Source of the DNA: Hymenobacter sp. BT188
Lineage (GTDB): Bacteria; Bacteroidota; Bacteroidia; Cytophagales; Hymenobacteraceae
Assembly: GCF_014333585.1 (NCBI RefSeq)
Contig: NZ_JACSCW010000001.1
Location: forward strand, 930,001-994,000
Length of the DNA stretch: 64,000 nucleotides
Reading direction: 5' to 3'
This document shows, one piece after another, positions 52,850 to 62,162 of this stretch. A program made the position numbers and the translations under genes. The notes under the pieces were generated by a model. That model had not been told where the DNA came from, made no database searches, and was given only the letters and a program-made list of their open reading frames with translations. Positions within the stretch are counted from its first letter, which is position 1. Each line of letters begins with the position of its first letter.

Positions 52850-53782
52850 CTACTCGCTGCGCTTATAAATAGGCTCGTTCTGATAGAAATAGTGGCTTAG
52901 CGGCTCCTCCGACTCAGGGCTAATAAGCACAATATCAACGAACTGATGGCTGGCATCGAGGTGGTGCTGAATGACGGCACCAATTTCCTGTAGGAACGAG
53001 GTATCATCGCCTTCTACCTCAAAGCCTAGCAGCAAACGAGCCGGCTCCGGGTTGTCGGGGAGCTGCAGTTCAGCCAGATAAATAGCCCGAATAAGCGGCT
53101 GATCAGCGGCATAGGTGCTGAGCGATTCTATCAGGGCCGTGGGCACCTCCGCGGGTTGACCCAGGAGTACCTGCGTGTCGGGCGGAATCTGGTGGGCGGG
53201 AGCTTGAAACAGATGGCCGGCCAATAAATCTTCTAGCTCGTTGGCCATCAGTAGCTTGCCCAGGCTGGAAAATGGGTTCAGAGCACAATCGGCCCCTTTG
53301 ACCATCTGAAACAGATCAAAGCCCGACAACCGCAGGTAGGGCACTTCCTCCTTTACGACGCTGCTATCAAAAATGCGCCCTGGCGACGTGAAAACTGGGA
53401 TTTTGCCATCGTGCAATACCTGTAGCTGCACTTCCATGTTCTCCGTCACGGGTATTTCGCCCCCTGGCTGGCCTTCCTTGGGCTGAGTCAGCACCAATAC
53501 ATCTTCCTGCAGCAAAGCCTGATAGAAACCGTGGCGTGCATCGGGGTCGGCGGCGGCGTGCAGCAGCATCTCTTCGAGGCGATTAACGGGCTCGAAGGCG
53601 GGCATGGGAGGAGGTGGGGGCGGCAGTACCGGCGCGGGCGGTGGAGGCGCTACGGGCGAGGTAAAGTTGGCGCCCTTATAGCGAGGACCAGTAGCTGGCG
53701 TAGCGCTGGCAGGAGCAGGATCGGCTGGCGCCGGGGTTTGAACAGGTTGTTTTTTGGATTTCAGAAAGTCGAACAGACCCAT
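52850..53782 (-). CDS. SseB family protein (enhanced serine sensitivity)
   Basis: A 310 aa protein: short N-terminal GLFDFLKSKKQ, a Pro/Ala-rich linker (about 15-62), the SseB N-terminal domain (about 65-195; VNRLEEMLLHAAADPDARHGFYQALL, VPYLRLSGFDLF) and the SseB C-terminal domain (LIRAIYLAELQLPDNPEPARLLLGFE). SseB alters serine sensitivity in E. coli by an unknown route. Monocistronic here. Confidence 0.85.
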   Translation of the reverse strand: MGLFDFLKSKKQPVQTPAPADPAPASATPATGPRYKGANFTSPVAPPPPAPVLPPPPPPMPAFEPVNRLEEMLLHAAADPDARHGFYQALLQEDVLVLTQPKEGQPGGEIPVTENMEVQLQVLHDGKIPVFTSPGRIFDSSVVKEEVPYLRLSGFDLFQMVKGADCALNPFSSLGKLLMANELEDLLAGHLFQAPAHQIPPDTQVLLGQPAEVPTALIESLSTYAADQPLIRAIYLAELQLPDNPEPARLLLGFEVEGDDTSFLQEIGAVIQHHLDASHQFVDIVLISPESEEPLSHYFYQNEPIYKRSE

Positions 53783-53954
53783 AACACTACAGTAAATTGA
53801 GATGGCAAGCTAAGGAGGAAAGCTGAGGATAATCGTGAAAAACAGGGGCAATTACAGGCGTAAAGAATACAATATTGGGTATCAAACTTATAAATCAGCA
53901 AGTTGAAGTGGTGCAGGCTCAGGTAGTGCCCTGCATCATCGGAGCCAACTCCTA

Positions 53955-54380
53955 CTACTGTCCGTCGCTGCCGGCACAGCCCTGGAGCTTCTCCGACACC
54001 TCCCGAATCGTGAACGGCTTGCCTTTATTACCCCAAGACGACTGCACAAAGTTCAGCAGGTTAGTGATTTCCGAATCGGTCAGATCTTCGTGGCCGGGCA
54101 TTATCTGGTTGAAGGTGATGCCATTGACGACCATTGGCCCATTCACCCCGCGGCGCACCAGGCAGGCCAGAAAGTTGCGGTTTTCGGCCACGTAGTCGGC
54201 GCCGGCTAGGGGCGGAATGAGGCGTTTCAACCCTTGGCCTTCATCGCCGTGGCAGTGGGCGCAGTGCTGCGCGTAGAGACGTGCGCCGGCATTCTGACGA
54301 TCCGTGAAGCAGCCGGCAGCCAGTATCCCGGCCGCCAAAAAGCCCCCCAATCGCAACAAATCTGCTGCGCGCCACCTCAT
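53955..54380 (-). CDS. c-type cytochrome lipoprotein
   Basis: A 141 aa protein with a lipobox (LAAGC, Cys24) and a single heme site CAHCH (residues 40-44). The Met ligand is in MPGHEDLTDSEI. It is a periplasmic electron carrier anchored in the membrane. Its start overlaps the SCO stop by 4 bp (ATGA), so the two are coupled. Confidence 0.92.
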   Translation of the reverse strand: MRWRAADLLRLGGFLAAGILAAGCFTDRQNAGARLYAQHCAHCHGDEGQGLKRLIPPLAGADYVAENRNFLACLVRRGVNGPMVVNGITFNQIMPGHEDLTDSEITNLLNFVQSSWGNKGKPFTIREVSEKLQGCAGSDGQ

Positions 54381-55075
54381 AATTTAGCCTGGGAAGCATT
54401 TTCGGCTTCTTCTTTCAGCAGCACCGGCAAATCCTCGATGAGGCGAGCGACTTCATCCGGGTTCATGCCATCGTAGAGGCCCCGCACGCGGCGCTTGGAG
54501 TCAACGAGGGTAAACGCTCCGCTGTGCGCAAAGCCTCCTTCGACTGTCGAGTCCTTTTGGGCGGGCACGTAATAGGCACGAGCAAGGCTGAAAATAGTGT
54601 CGTGGGAAGCGGTGGCGAAGTGCCAGCGGCTGGCGTTCTGAATACCCAGGCGCTGGGCATAATCGCGCAGCACGGCTACCGAATCGTGGGCCGGATCGAT
54701 GGTGTGAGAGAGAAAAAGTACCCGCGGATCATCCTTGAACTTCTCGTATACACGCAGCATTTCACTCTGCATTTTGGGACAGATGCTGGGGCAGGTGGCA
54801 AAGAAGAAATCGGCCACATACACCTTGTTTTTGAAGGTGTCGTTGGTAATGGTGGCGCTATCCTGGTTGGTGAGCGTAAAGCTGGGAATGGTGGCATAAA
54901 GCGTATCGGCCGGGCCGCCATCAGCACGCGGCACTACCTCACGCTCACCCAGATACGGCAGGCGGTCAACAGCAGTAGTATCGGGTTGGCTCTGGCAGGC
55001 GGTGAGCAGGAGCAGGGCGCTACCGCCCACTAAGATGCCGGCCCGGCGGGCGCGGGTGAATAGAGAAGTCATCAT
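54377..55075 (-). CDS. SCO1/SenC-type copper chaperone lipoprotein
   Basis: A 232 aa thioredoxin-fold protein with a lipobox (LTAC, Cys27), the copper/thiol motif CPSICP (Cys95, Cys99) and the distal His in GGFAHSG. SCO proteins deliver copper to cytochrome oxidase or to other cuproenzymes. The start overlaps the upstream lipoprotein stop by 4 bp. Middle gene of a three-gene operon. Confidence 0.93.
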   Translation of the reverse strand: MMTSLFTRARRAGILVGGSALLLLTACQSQPDTTAVDRLPYLGEREVVPRADGGPADTLYATIPSFTLTNQDSATITNDTFKNKVYVADFFFATCPSICPKMQSEMLRVYEKFKDDPRVLFLSHTIDPAHDSVAVLRDYAQRLGIQNASRWHFATASHDTIFSLARAYYVPAQKDSTVEGGFAHSGAFTLVDSKRRVRGLYDGMNPDEVARLIEDLPVLLKEEAENASQAKL

Positions 55076-55509
55076 TTGGTGGACGAATTAGAGGAACTGC
55101 CTGCCTTCGTACCAAGTACCAGGCGGGCCGAATCGATACTGTTGCGCATCAGGCGACCCACGGAATCGATTTTGTGCTCCTGAGAGGCAAAATAAGCCAT
55201 TACCTGCTCGTGTGTCACCGTGTCGGCGGGGCGGCGGTACTGGTGCATCCAGCCCATCATGGCCGCATCAGCGCGGAGCAAGGAGCGCCGCCGCCGACCA
55301 GCTTCCGTAGTATCGGGCAGGGTGGCGCGCTGAAGCTGCTGGCGCAGCGTATACAGCTGATCCATCTGGGCCATAAACTCATCGTGCTTGGCCATTACAG
55401 CTTTTTCAACGGCTTCGGCCTGCTGCTCCTCGCTTTGCAGCGACAGACAGGAAGTCAGCAATAAAACGCCCAACAGGGAGCCAAAGGAGATTGATTGGAA
55501 GGATTTCAC
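55072..55509 (-). CDS. Hypothetical helical lipoprotein, first gene of SCO operon
   Basis: A 145 aa protein with a lipobox (LLTSC, Cys21) and a helical, coiled-coil-prone mature part (EQQAEAVEKAVMAKHDEFMAQMDQL, residues 27 on). It has Met- and His-containing stretches (AKHDEFMAQM, MMGWMHQYRR, THEQVMAYFASQEHK) that could bind copper; this is inference. No known family recognised. It leads the lipoprotein-SCO-cytochrome operon. Confidence 0.75.
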   Translation of the reverse strand: MKSFQSISFGSLLGVLLLTSCLSLQSEEQQAEAVEKAVMAKHDEFMAQMDQLYTLRQQLQRATLPDTTEAGRRRRSLLRADAAMMGWMHQYRRPADTVTHEQVMAYFASQEHKIDSVGRLMRNSIDSARLVLGTKAGSSSNSSTK

Positions 55510-55587
55510 GGGGCAAAAGTACGGCGCGAATGCTTGCGCTACGCCTATTTACCTTACTAACAAGTCAACCACCAAAAACTCTCCCGG

Positions 55588-56097
55588 CTACCACCAGTTT
55601 TGCCCCCCATACGTCCACAGCCATTCCACCGCTTCCCAGAGCCCCCAGGCCAACAGGCCAAAAATGACAAGCATGAATACCAGCACCACCGCCAGCAGCC
55701 CCTTACCGCTGCCTTGGTATTTGCCCTCGGCATAATGGCGGCGCAGCAGGCGCACGTTGCGGTCGTTGGCTTTATAGGCGAAGTCAAAAATGTTGCCTAG
55801 CACCGGAATGGCCCCAATAATAGTATCAAGCAAGATGTTGAGTACCATGCGAATAACCAGGCTGCCGCTGGCTCCGTGCCGCATCATCGTCAGCACCAGT
55901 GCCCCCGATACGGCCATACTCGTCAGGTTGCCCACCACTGGCAGCAGGCTCAAAATAGGATCGAGGCCGAAGCGAAAACGCGTGCCGGGCAGGGTAAACT
56001 GGCTGTCCATGAGGTGAGCGATACTCTGTACCCAGCGCAAGCGTTCGTCATTTTCGAAGGTCGGATCAACCGGTCTGGGGGGCATTTTGGGTTGCAT
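55588..56097 (-). CDS. DUF4112 membrane protein
   Basis: A 169 aa protein of the DUF4112 family with DPILSLLPVVGNLTSM and IIGAIPVLGNIFDFAYKANDRN, the two Gly/Pro-rich hallmarks, and a C-terminal helix ending in WLWTYGGQNWW. I start at ATG 56097 (MQPKMPPRP); an ATG at 56196 is also in frame. Two motif copies lie in it, at both ends (55602, 56077). Confidence 0.87.
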   Translation of the reverse strand: MQPKMPPRPVDPTFENDERLRWVQSIAHLMDSQFTLPGTRFRFGLDPILSLLPVVGNLTSMAVSGALVLTMMRHGASGSLVIRMVLNILLDTIIGAIPVLGNIFDFAYKANDRNVRLLRRHYAEGKYQGSGKGLLAVVLVFMLVIFGLLAWGLWEAVEWLWTYGGQNWW

Positions 56098-56286
56098 AGG
56101 GAAAGGGCTTTGCTCGTTAAACGAAAGAACGGCGCGGGTGGGTGCGTTCAGCGAGCTTAGGTCGTTGACCAGGTTAAGTAGCGGTGAGAAAACCAAATTT
56201 TGTGTTCGCCAAACACAGCCTCCGTTGCCTTTCTCTGCGTTAAGAATGCAGCTACTCTTAATTAATTCTTACTTACTAGAAACGAT

Positions 56287-57276
<990 letters not shown>

Positions 57277-57537
57277 TAATTGGTATGCTACGGATTGTCA
57301 ATAAAAGTTTTGGTTGATGATAGTTTGCTCTCGCCTTCCCTCAGATATTTATGCAGTGCCTTTGCCATAAGGTATAGCACATATACACCGAAAACTTGCA
57401 GCAAAAGAGATAAAAGCTGAGCTAGTAACATTATGTAGTAACCGAATTCTGAGAAAAGTGAAAGCATAACTTACATGTGTTAGATGAGTAGGATAAATAG
57501 TAATCTAAAGTTATCTAAAAAATCGAGTCTGAGCTAC

Positions 57538-58983
57538 TTAACTCACCGGCGGCAGCAGGTCAATCAGGCCGTCTTCGCTGACCACTACGGCTAGTACGGG
57601 GTATTGGCTGCTTTCCACGTAGCGTAGGGCAGAATTGTAACGGGAGCCGCGTGAGGAGTCGCCTTTGGCAGTGGCAAGGCCGTCGAGGATAGCGCCAATG
57701 GCATGGCATATACCGTGTTGGTCTACGAGTACGGCTCCATCGATATTCGTAACTAGGCGCAGAATGGCGGGTGTCATCAAGCGGGGCACTACCCGGAAGC
57801 ACTGGCGGGTGAGGCGTTGGGCTTCCTGCGCCGCACCCGCCGAAATCACCAGAATAGTGCCGGTCGACTGGATGCTGGCTTCCTGCGTGAGCCGCCAGAG
57901 ATACGAAATACCGGCATCGAGCAGTTCGGGCCACTGCTTGCGCACGGCATGCGCGAAATTATCGGCATCGACGCGGCCCTGGGGCAGGCGGGGGGAATTC
58001 GACACCACCTTCATCATGATATGATCGGCGTGCGTCAGCTCCCAGCTATAGTGCTTGGTAAAGTGCACCATAAATAATGGCTCGTAGCTGGGGTGCGTTT
58101 CCTCCACCAAATAGCCCAGACCAAAGACATGCGTAGCGTCTGTTATCAGCGCCGTATTGTCTTCGCTCAACTCCAAAAGCTTCCGAATGGAACGGTGGTC
58201 GCGCAGGGTAATAGGTGTTTCGAGGGTCAGCACGGGCACGATGGCGGGGTGGTGGCGGCGCGCCACAATCATCAGCCCGATACCATCGTCGCCTTCGTGC
58301 CGAAGCGCGGCCACGCCGTTGCAGGCATCATACAGGCCGTGGGTGCCGGCCGCCGCCCGGAGCATAAAGCGCCGACCAGCGGCACGCAGCATCTCATTGT
58401 AGTCGCGGTCGAGGACGGGGTGGGCGTCGTCAGAATCGGATTCACGCAGGGCGCGGGCACAATCCTGCAAAAACTCCTGCACCGCCGCGGCCAGCAAGGA
58501 GTTGGCGCGGGCCACAATCTTGTCGGGGAGGGCATAATAGCCGTGGTAGGCCTCGGACGAGAGCTGCAACACTACCAACACCATATAGCCATTAAAGCTG
58601 ACCGGCAGTGAGCAGAAGGAAATCCGCGGCATCGGCTCGGGGGGCATTTCATTCAGCGTTAGCTCCGTAGCCTGACGGAGCAACTCGTACCAGCGTTGTT
58701 TCTCGAAGCGGTCCTGGTCGGTGGGATGCAAATGATACACGACCTCGCGGGGCCCTTCTGCCGATTCCAGCGTAGCGGCACGCGTCTTTACTTCCGTGAA
58801 CTCTGAGCTGGGGTAGCGGTGATTGGCAGGCTCAATTACGACAGCCTGCGGCTCGTCGGGTTCTTTCGCGGAGGCCAGACCAAGTAAAAAAACTTCGGGC
58901 TTTAAATTTCTATCCAGTAGATTAAAAACGCCTTCGGCAAACAACTGAGCTGAGACGCGAAACAGACTTTGGTGCTCCCACAT
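57538..58983 (-). CDS. DisA_N-domain diadenylate cyclase with novel N-terminal domain (DACNV-like)
   Basis: A 481 aa protein. The last 130 residues form a DisA_N domain, the c-di-AMP synthase fold: it has DGA (415-417, VTNIDGAVLVDQHGICHAIGA) and in the place of the usual RHR motif it reads GSRYNSA (Arg448). The first 340 residues are a separate unknown domain, of the sort proposed as N-terminal sensor domains on diadenylate cyclases. No membrane segments. I start at ATG 58983 (MWEHQSLFRV); an in-frame ATG/TTG at 59067 would add 28 residues crossing a motif copy. Confidence 0.82.
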   Translation of the reverse strand: MWEHQSLFRVSAQLFAEGVFNLLDRNLKPEVFLLGLASAKEPDEPQAVVIEPANHRYPSSEFTEVKTRAATLESAEGPREVVYHLHPTDQDRFEKQRWYELLRQATELTLNEMPPEPMPRISFCSLPVSFNGYMVLVVLQLSSEAYHGYYALPDKIVARANSLLAAAVQEFLQDCARALRESDSDDAHPVLDRDYNEMLRAAGRRFMLRAAAGTHGLYDACNGVAALRHEGDDGIGLMIVARRHHPAIVPVLTLETPITLRDHRSIRKLLELSEDNTALITDATHVFGLGYLVEETHPSYEPLFMVHFTKHYSWELTHADHIMMKVVSNSPRLPQGRVDADNFAHAVRKQWPELLDAGISYLWRLTQEASIQSTGTILVISAGAAQEAQRLTRQCFRVVPRLMTPAILRLVTNIDGAVLVDQHGICHAIGAILDGLATAKGDSSRGSRYNSALRYVESSQYPVLAVVVSEDGLIDLLPPVS

Positions 58984-59209
58984 AGGGTAATTTGGGCGGT
59001 CAGAAGAAGGGAAGGGGCGGAAAACATTAAGGCGTACGCGAAAAAGCCCCCCAGGGTGGTGTAACAAGGCGGCAACATTCCGGCCAGATTAAGGCAACAT
59101 CCAGCCGCCAACATAGTTATAGCCATTATACGGAGGATTGGTCAGCGTTGGGAAACTCTCGCGAATCGATTATCTTCACAATACCGCTCATCCCATAGCC
59201 GCCACCGCC

Positions 59210-59458
59210 ATGTTTGTTGATTTACTGCTGGGCTTTTTGTGCGCTATGTCGTTCCTGCCCCTCACCACCGGGTACTGTGCCCACAGCTATGGGCGGTCGT
59301 TCTGGCTGTGGTTTGCGTTGGGCTGGGTGTTGCCGATTGTGTCGTTCTTTCTGCTTTTCGCGCTGATCTGCCGCAAGCAGCTGAACCCCGGCGAGTGCCT
59401 TCTGGACGAAGCTAAAGCCATTCTGGCCGACGCTGAGCAGAAGGCTATTAATAAGTAG
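59210..59458 (+). CDS. Small two-helix membrane protein
   Basis: An 82 aa protein with two hydrophobic helices (about residues 1-16 and 29-50), then a charged cytosolic tail (LDEAKAILADAEQKA). The gene start is taken at ATG 59210 (MFVDLLLGF); a longer frame from 59138 adds residues that look like leader. No family known. Confidence 0.6.
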   Translation: MFVDLLLGFLCAMSFLPLTTGYCAHSYGRSFWLWFALGWVLPIVSFFLLFALICRKQLNPGECLLDEAKAILADAEQKAINK

Positions 59459-59470
59459 TAAATCGCGTTT

Positions 59471-60700
59471 CTACGCCAGCCGTTTTGTAATGGCATTGGC
59501 TACCCAGGCGCCCATGCTAAAGCAGCCTTGCAGCAAATAGCCGCCCGTAGGCGCTTCCCAGTCTAGCATTTCGCCGGCCACAAAGGTGCCGGGTCGCCGG
59601 CGCAGCATCAGGTTTTCATCCAGCTCTTCCCACGCTACGCCGCCCGCCGTGCTGATAGCCTCATCCAGCGGCCGCAGCCCACTCACGGGCAAAGGCAGCT
59701 GCTGAAGCAGTTGGGCCAGACTTTCGGGTGAGTTGGTAAGGGTTTCGGGCGGCGCTACCTCGCGCAATAGGGTAGGTATGGGCGGTCCTAAGTGTAAGGT
59801 TTGCTGCAAAAAAGCCCCCCAGGATTTGCTGCCACGGGGTTTACTGAGTTTATGGACGAGCTGGTCATGCGTCAGGTCTGGCTTGAGGTTGAGCCAGAGC
59901 GTTGTCGACTTTTCGCGGCTGAGCGCCGCGCGTAAGGCCGGCGTGAGGGCGTACACTGGCGTGCCTTCTACGCCGTAGTCGGTTAGCATCAGCTCGCCGC
60001 GCATGGTTTGGCCCTCGCAGGTCAGGGCAATGTTTTTGAGCGGAGCGCGAGCCACCTTCTCCTTAAAAAAAGCCCCCCAGGCTATTTCAGCACCACAGTT
60101 GGAGGGAGCGAAGGGCGTGCAGCGCACACCTATTTCTGAGAAGGCTGAGGTCCAGCCGCCATCGGAGCCAGTTTTAGCCCAGCTAGCCCCGCCTAGCGCC
60201 AGCACCACCGCCGGGGGGCAAATTTCGAATTCTTCGCCGGTCTGCTCATTGCGCACAAGCAAACCGTTGGGTGAGTCGGGCACGAAGCCCAGCCAGCGGT
60301 GCCGCGTTTTGATAACCACGCCCAGTGCGGCCAGGCGCGTCAGCCAGGCGCGTAGTAGTTGGGCCGGCTTGTAGTCAGCCGTGGGAAAAATGCGGCCGCT
60401 GCTGCCTATAAATGTTTCTACGCCCAAGTCGGCGGCCCAGGCGCGAAGGTGTTCGGGGCTAAAATGAGTGAGAAACGCGGCAAACTGCTCGTGGTGAGCG
60501 CCATAGCGCTTGCCAAAGGTAGGCAGCGGCTCGCTGTGCGTCAGGTTGAAGCCGCCGTGTCCGGCTACGAGAAACTTGCGCCCCACGGTAGCTTGCGCCT
60601 CATACACCGTCACGCGGTGGCCAGCTTCCGCCAAGTGCTGAGCGGCCAGCAAGCCCGCCGGGCCGCCCCCGATAATGGCGATGCTGGGATGATCAGACAT
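59471..60700 (-). CDS. HI0933/YhiN-type FAD-dependent oxidoreductase (TIGR03862-like)
   Basis: A 409 aa flavoprotein. The N-terminal FAD site is IAIIGGGPAGLLAAQHLAEAG, followed by VGRKFLVAGHGGFNLTHSE, the family marker. A late MLDWEAPTGGYLLQGCFSMG closes the flavin site. Likely an oxidoreductase on a tRNA or unknown substrate. I start at ATG 60700 (MSDHPSIAI). Three motif copies lie inside; two of them code for Trp-Gly-Ala-Phe (59814, 60072). Confidence 0.88.
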   Translation of the reverse strand: MSDHPSIAIIGGGPAGLLAAQHLAEAGHRVTVYEAQATVGRKFLVAGHGGFNLTHSEPLPTFGKRYGAHHEQFAAFLTHFSPEHLRAWAADLGVETFIGSSGRIFPTADYKPAQLLRAWLTRLAALGVVIKTRHRWLGFVPDSPNGLLVRNEQTGEEFEICPPAVVLALGGASWAKTGSDGGWTSAFSEIGVRCTPFAPSNCGAEIAWGAFFKEKVARAPLKNIALTCEGQTMRGELMLTDYGVEGTPVYALTPALRAALSREKSTTLWLNLKPDLTHDQLVHKLSKPRGSKSWGAFLQQTLHLGPPIPTLLREVAPPETLTNSPESLAQLLQQLPLPVSGLRPLDEAISTAGGVAWEELDENLMLRRRPGTFVAGEMLDWEAPTGGYLLQGCFSMGAWVANAITKRLA

Positions 60701-60916
60701 AAAAGCAAGATGGAAAGTAACGGCCGGCAAGATACAACCGCACGACGCGGCCTGTGCAGGCAACGTGTATATCAAATCCTCCGCATTTTATGCCATGTGA
60801 TTGTACATCTTGAGTTCCATACAAAATGCATAACGCTTTAATTTAGCAGCGTTGCGATATATTAATTTACAAGCGCCGCCGTATAGAAAGTAGTCCTGTC
60901 CACGAATTTTTCCAAT

Positions 60917-62104
60917 ATGGGTCCCTATACCATCTTGATTGGCCTGAGCTTGGCCGTTGTCTTATCTTACTTGTTTGATCTTGCCGCAAGGGCCACCAAA
61001 GTGCCGTCGGTGCTGATGCTGCTCTTCACGGGTATCGCGCTAAAACAGGCTGCCGATTACGGCGACATAGGGGTGTTGATACCCAAAGTAGTGCTAGAGA
61101 TATTTGGCATTATCGGTCTAATACTCATTGTCTTGGAAGGGGCCCTGGATTTGAAGATTAGTCGTGATAAAGCCCCATTGATTCGGCGCTCATTCGCGGC
61201 GGCCGCGCTTATTCTGGTGGTGCAGGCACTTATTATTGCCGAGTTGCTACAGCTTTATCTGGGAGTGCCATTTCAGACATGTTTGATTAATGCCGTGCCG
61301 CTGGCTGTCATCAGTTCGGCCATAGCTATTCCGAGTGTATCCAATCTGGGTGGCGAGAAGCAGGAATTTATTGTTTACGAAAGTACTTTTTCGGACATCC
61401 TCGGCATCATGCTTTTCAACTTTGCTTTGCAGGATAACTTCGCCCAGGGAATATCCATCGTCACGTTCTTGCGAGATGTGGTAGCGGTGTCCGTTTTAGC
61501 TGTTATCAGTACCGCTGTACTGGCTTTTATGCTCGACCGAATCAGGCTCCACATCAAGTTCTTCCTGATTTTTGCCTTCCTGGTCCTGATTTATAGCTTG
61601 GCCAAAAAGCTGCATTTATCATCCCTGCTGCTGGTGCTGGCCTTCGGACTGGCCGTAAACAACGCAGAATTATTCCTGCGGGGGCCTTTGCGTCGTTTGC
61701 TGCACCCCGAGCGCCTGGCTGAGGAACTGCATCAATTTAAGAGCATTACGGCCGAGTCAGCGTTCCTCATCCGCACCTTCTTCTTTTTGCTGTTTGGCTA
61801 CTCTATTACCCTCACCAATCTCATCAGCGTTACGCTCCTGTGGCAAGGACTGCTGATTGTGGCGGTGCTCACGGTTATCCGCTTTTTCTACCTGCGCTAT
61901 ATCGCCAAATCGGACCTGATACCTGAGCTGTTTATTGCCCCCAAAGGCCTGATTTCCATTCTATTGTTTTATAGCATCCCCGATAATCATCTTATTGGGC
62001 AAGTCAGCGAAAACATCTTGTTTGTCGTAATTCTACTGACGGGGCTGCTCATGATGGTTGGCCTGATGCTGGCCCGCAAAGAGCCGGAGCTAGGCGAGTA
62101 TTAA
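60917..62104 (+). CDS. Cation:proton antiporter (CPA family)
   Basis: A 395 aa protein with about twelve helices. It shows the Gly/Pro-rich helix VPSVLMLLFTGIALK, a helix-4 like IVLEGALDLK, and a core FSDILGIMLFNF in which the usual Asn/Asp-Asp pair reads Ser-Asp. Such proteins exchange Na+ or K+ for protons. The single Asp in the core hints at an electroneutral mode. Neighbours do not point to a regulator. Confidence 0.83.
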   Translation: MGPYTILIGLSLAVVLSYLFDLAARATKVPSVLMLLFTGIALKQAADYGDIGVLIPKVVLEIFGIIGLILIVLEGALDLKISRDKAPLIRRSFAAAALILVVQALIIAELLQLYLGVPFQTCLINAVPLAVISSAIAIPSVSNLGGEKQEFIVYESTFSDILGIMLFNFALQDNFAQGISIVTFLRDVVAVSVLAVISTAVLAFMLDRIRLHIKFFLIFAFLVLIYSLAKKLHLSSLLLVLAFGLAVNNAELFLRGPLRRLLHPERLAEELHQFKSITAESAFLIRTFFFLLFGYSITLTNLISVTLLWQGLLIVAVLTVIRFFYLRYIAKSDLIPELFIAPKGLISILLFYSIPDNHLIGQVSENILFVVILLTGLLMMVGLMLARKEPELGEY

Positions 62105-62162
62105 TGTTATATAGTAAACTGAACTAAGCTGCGACCGTTCGTGCAGGCTTTATTATTCGCTG

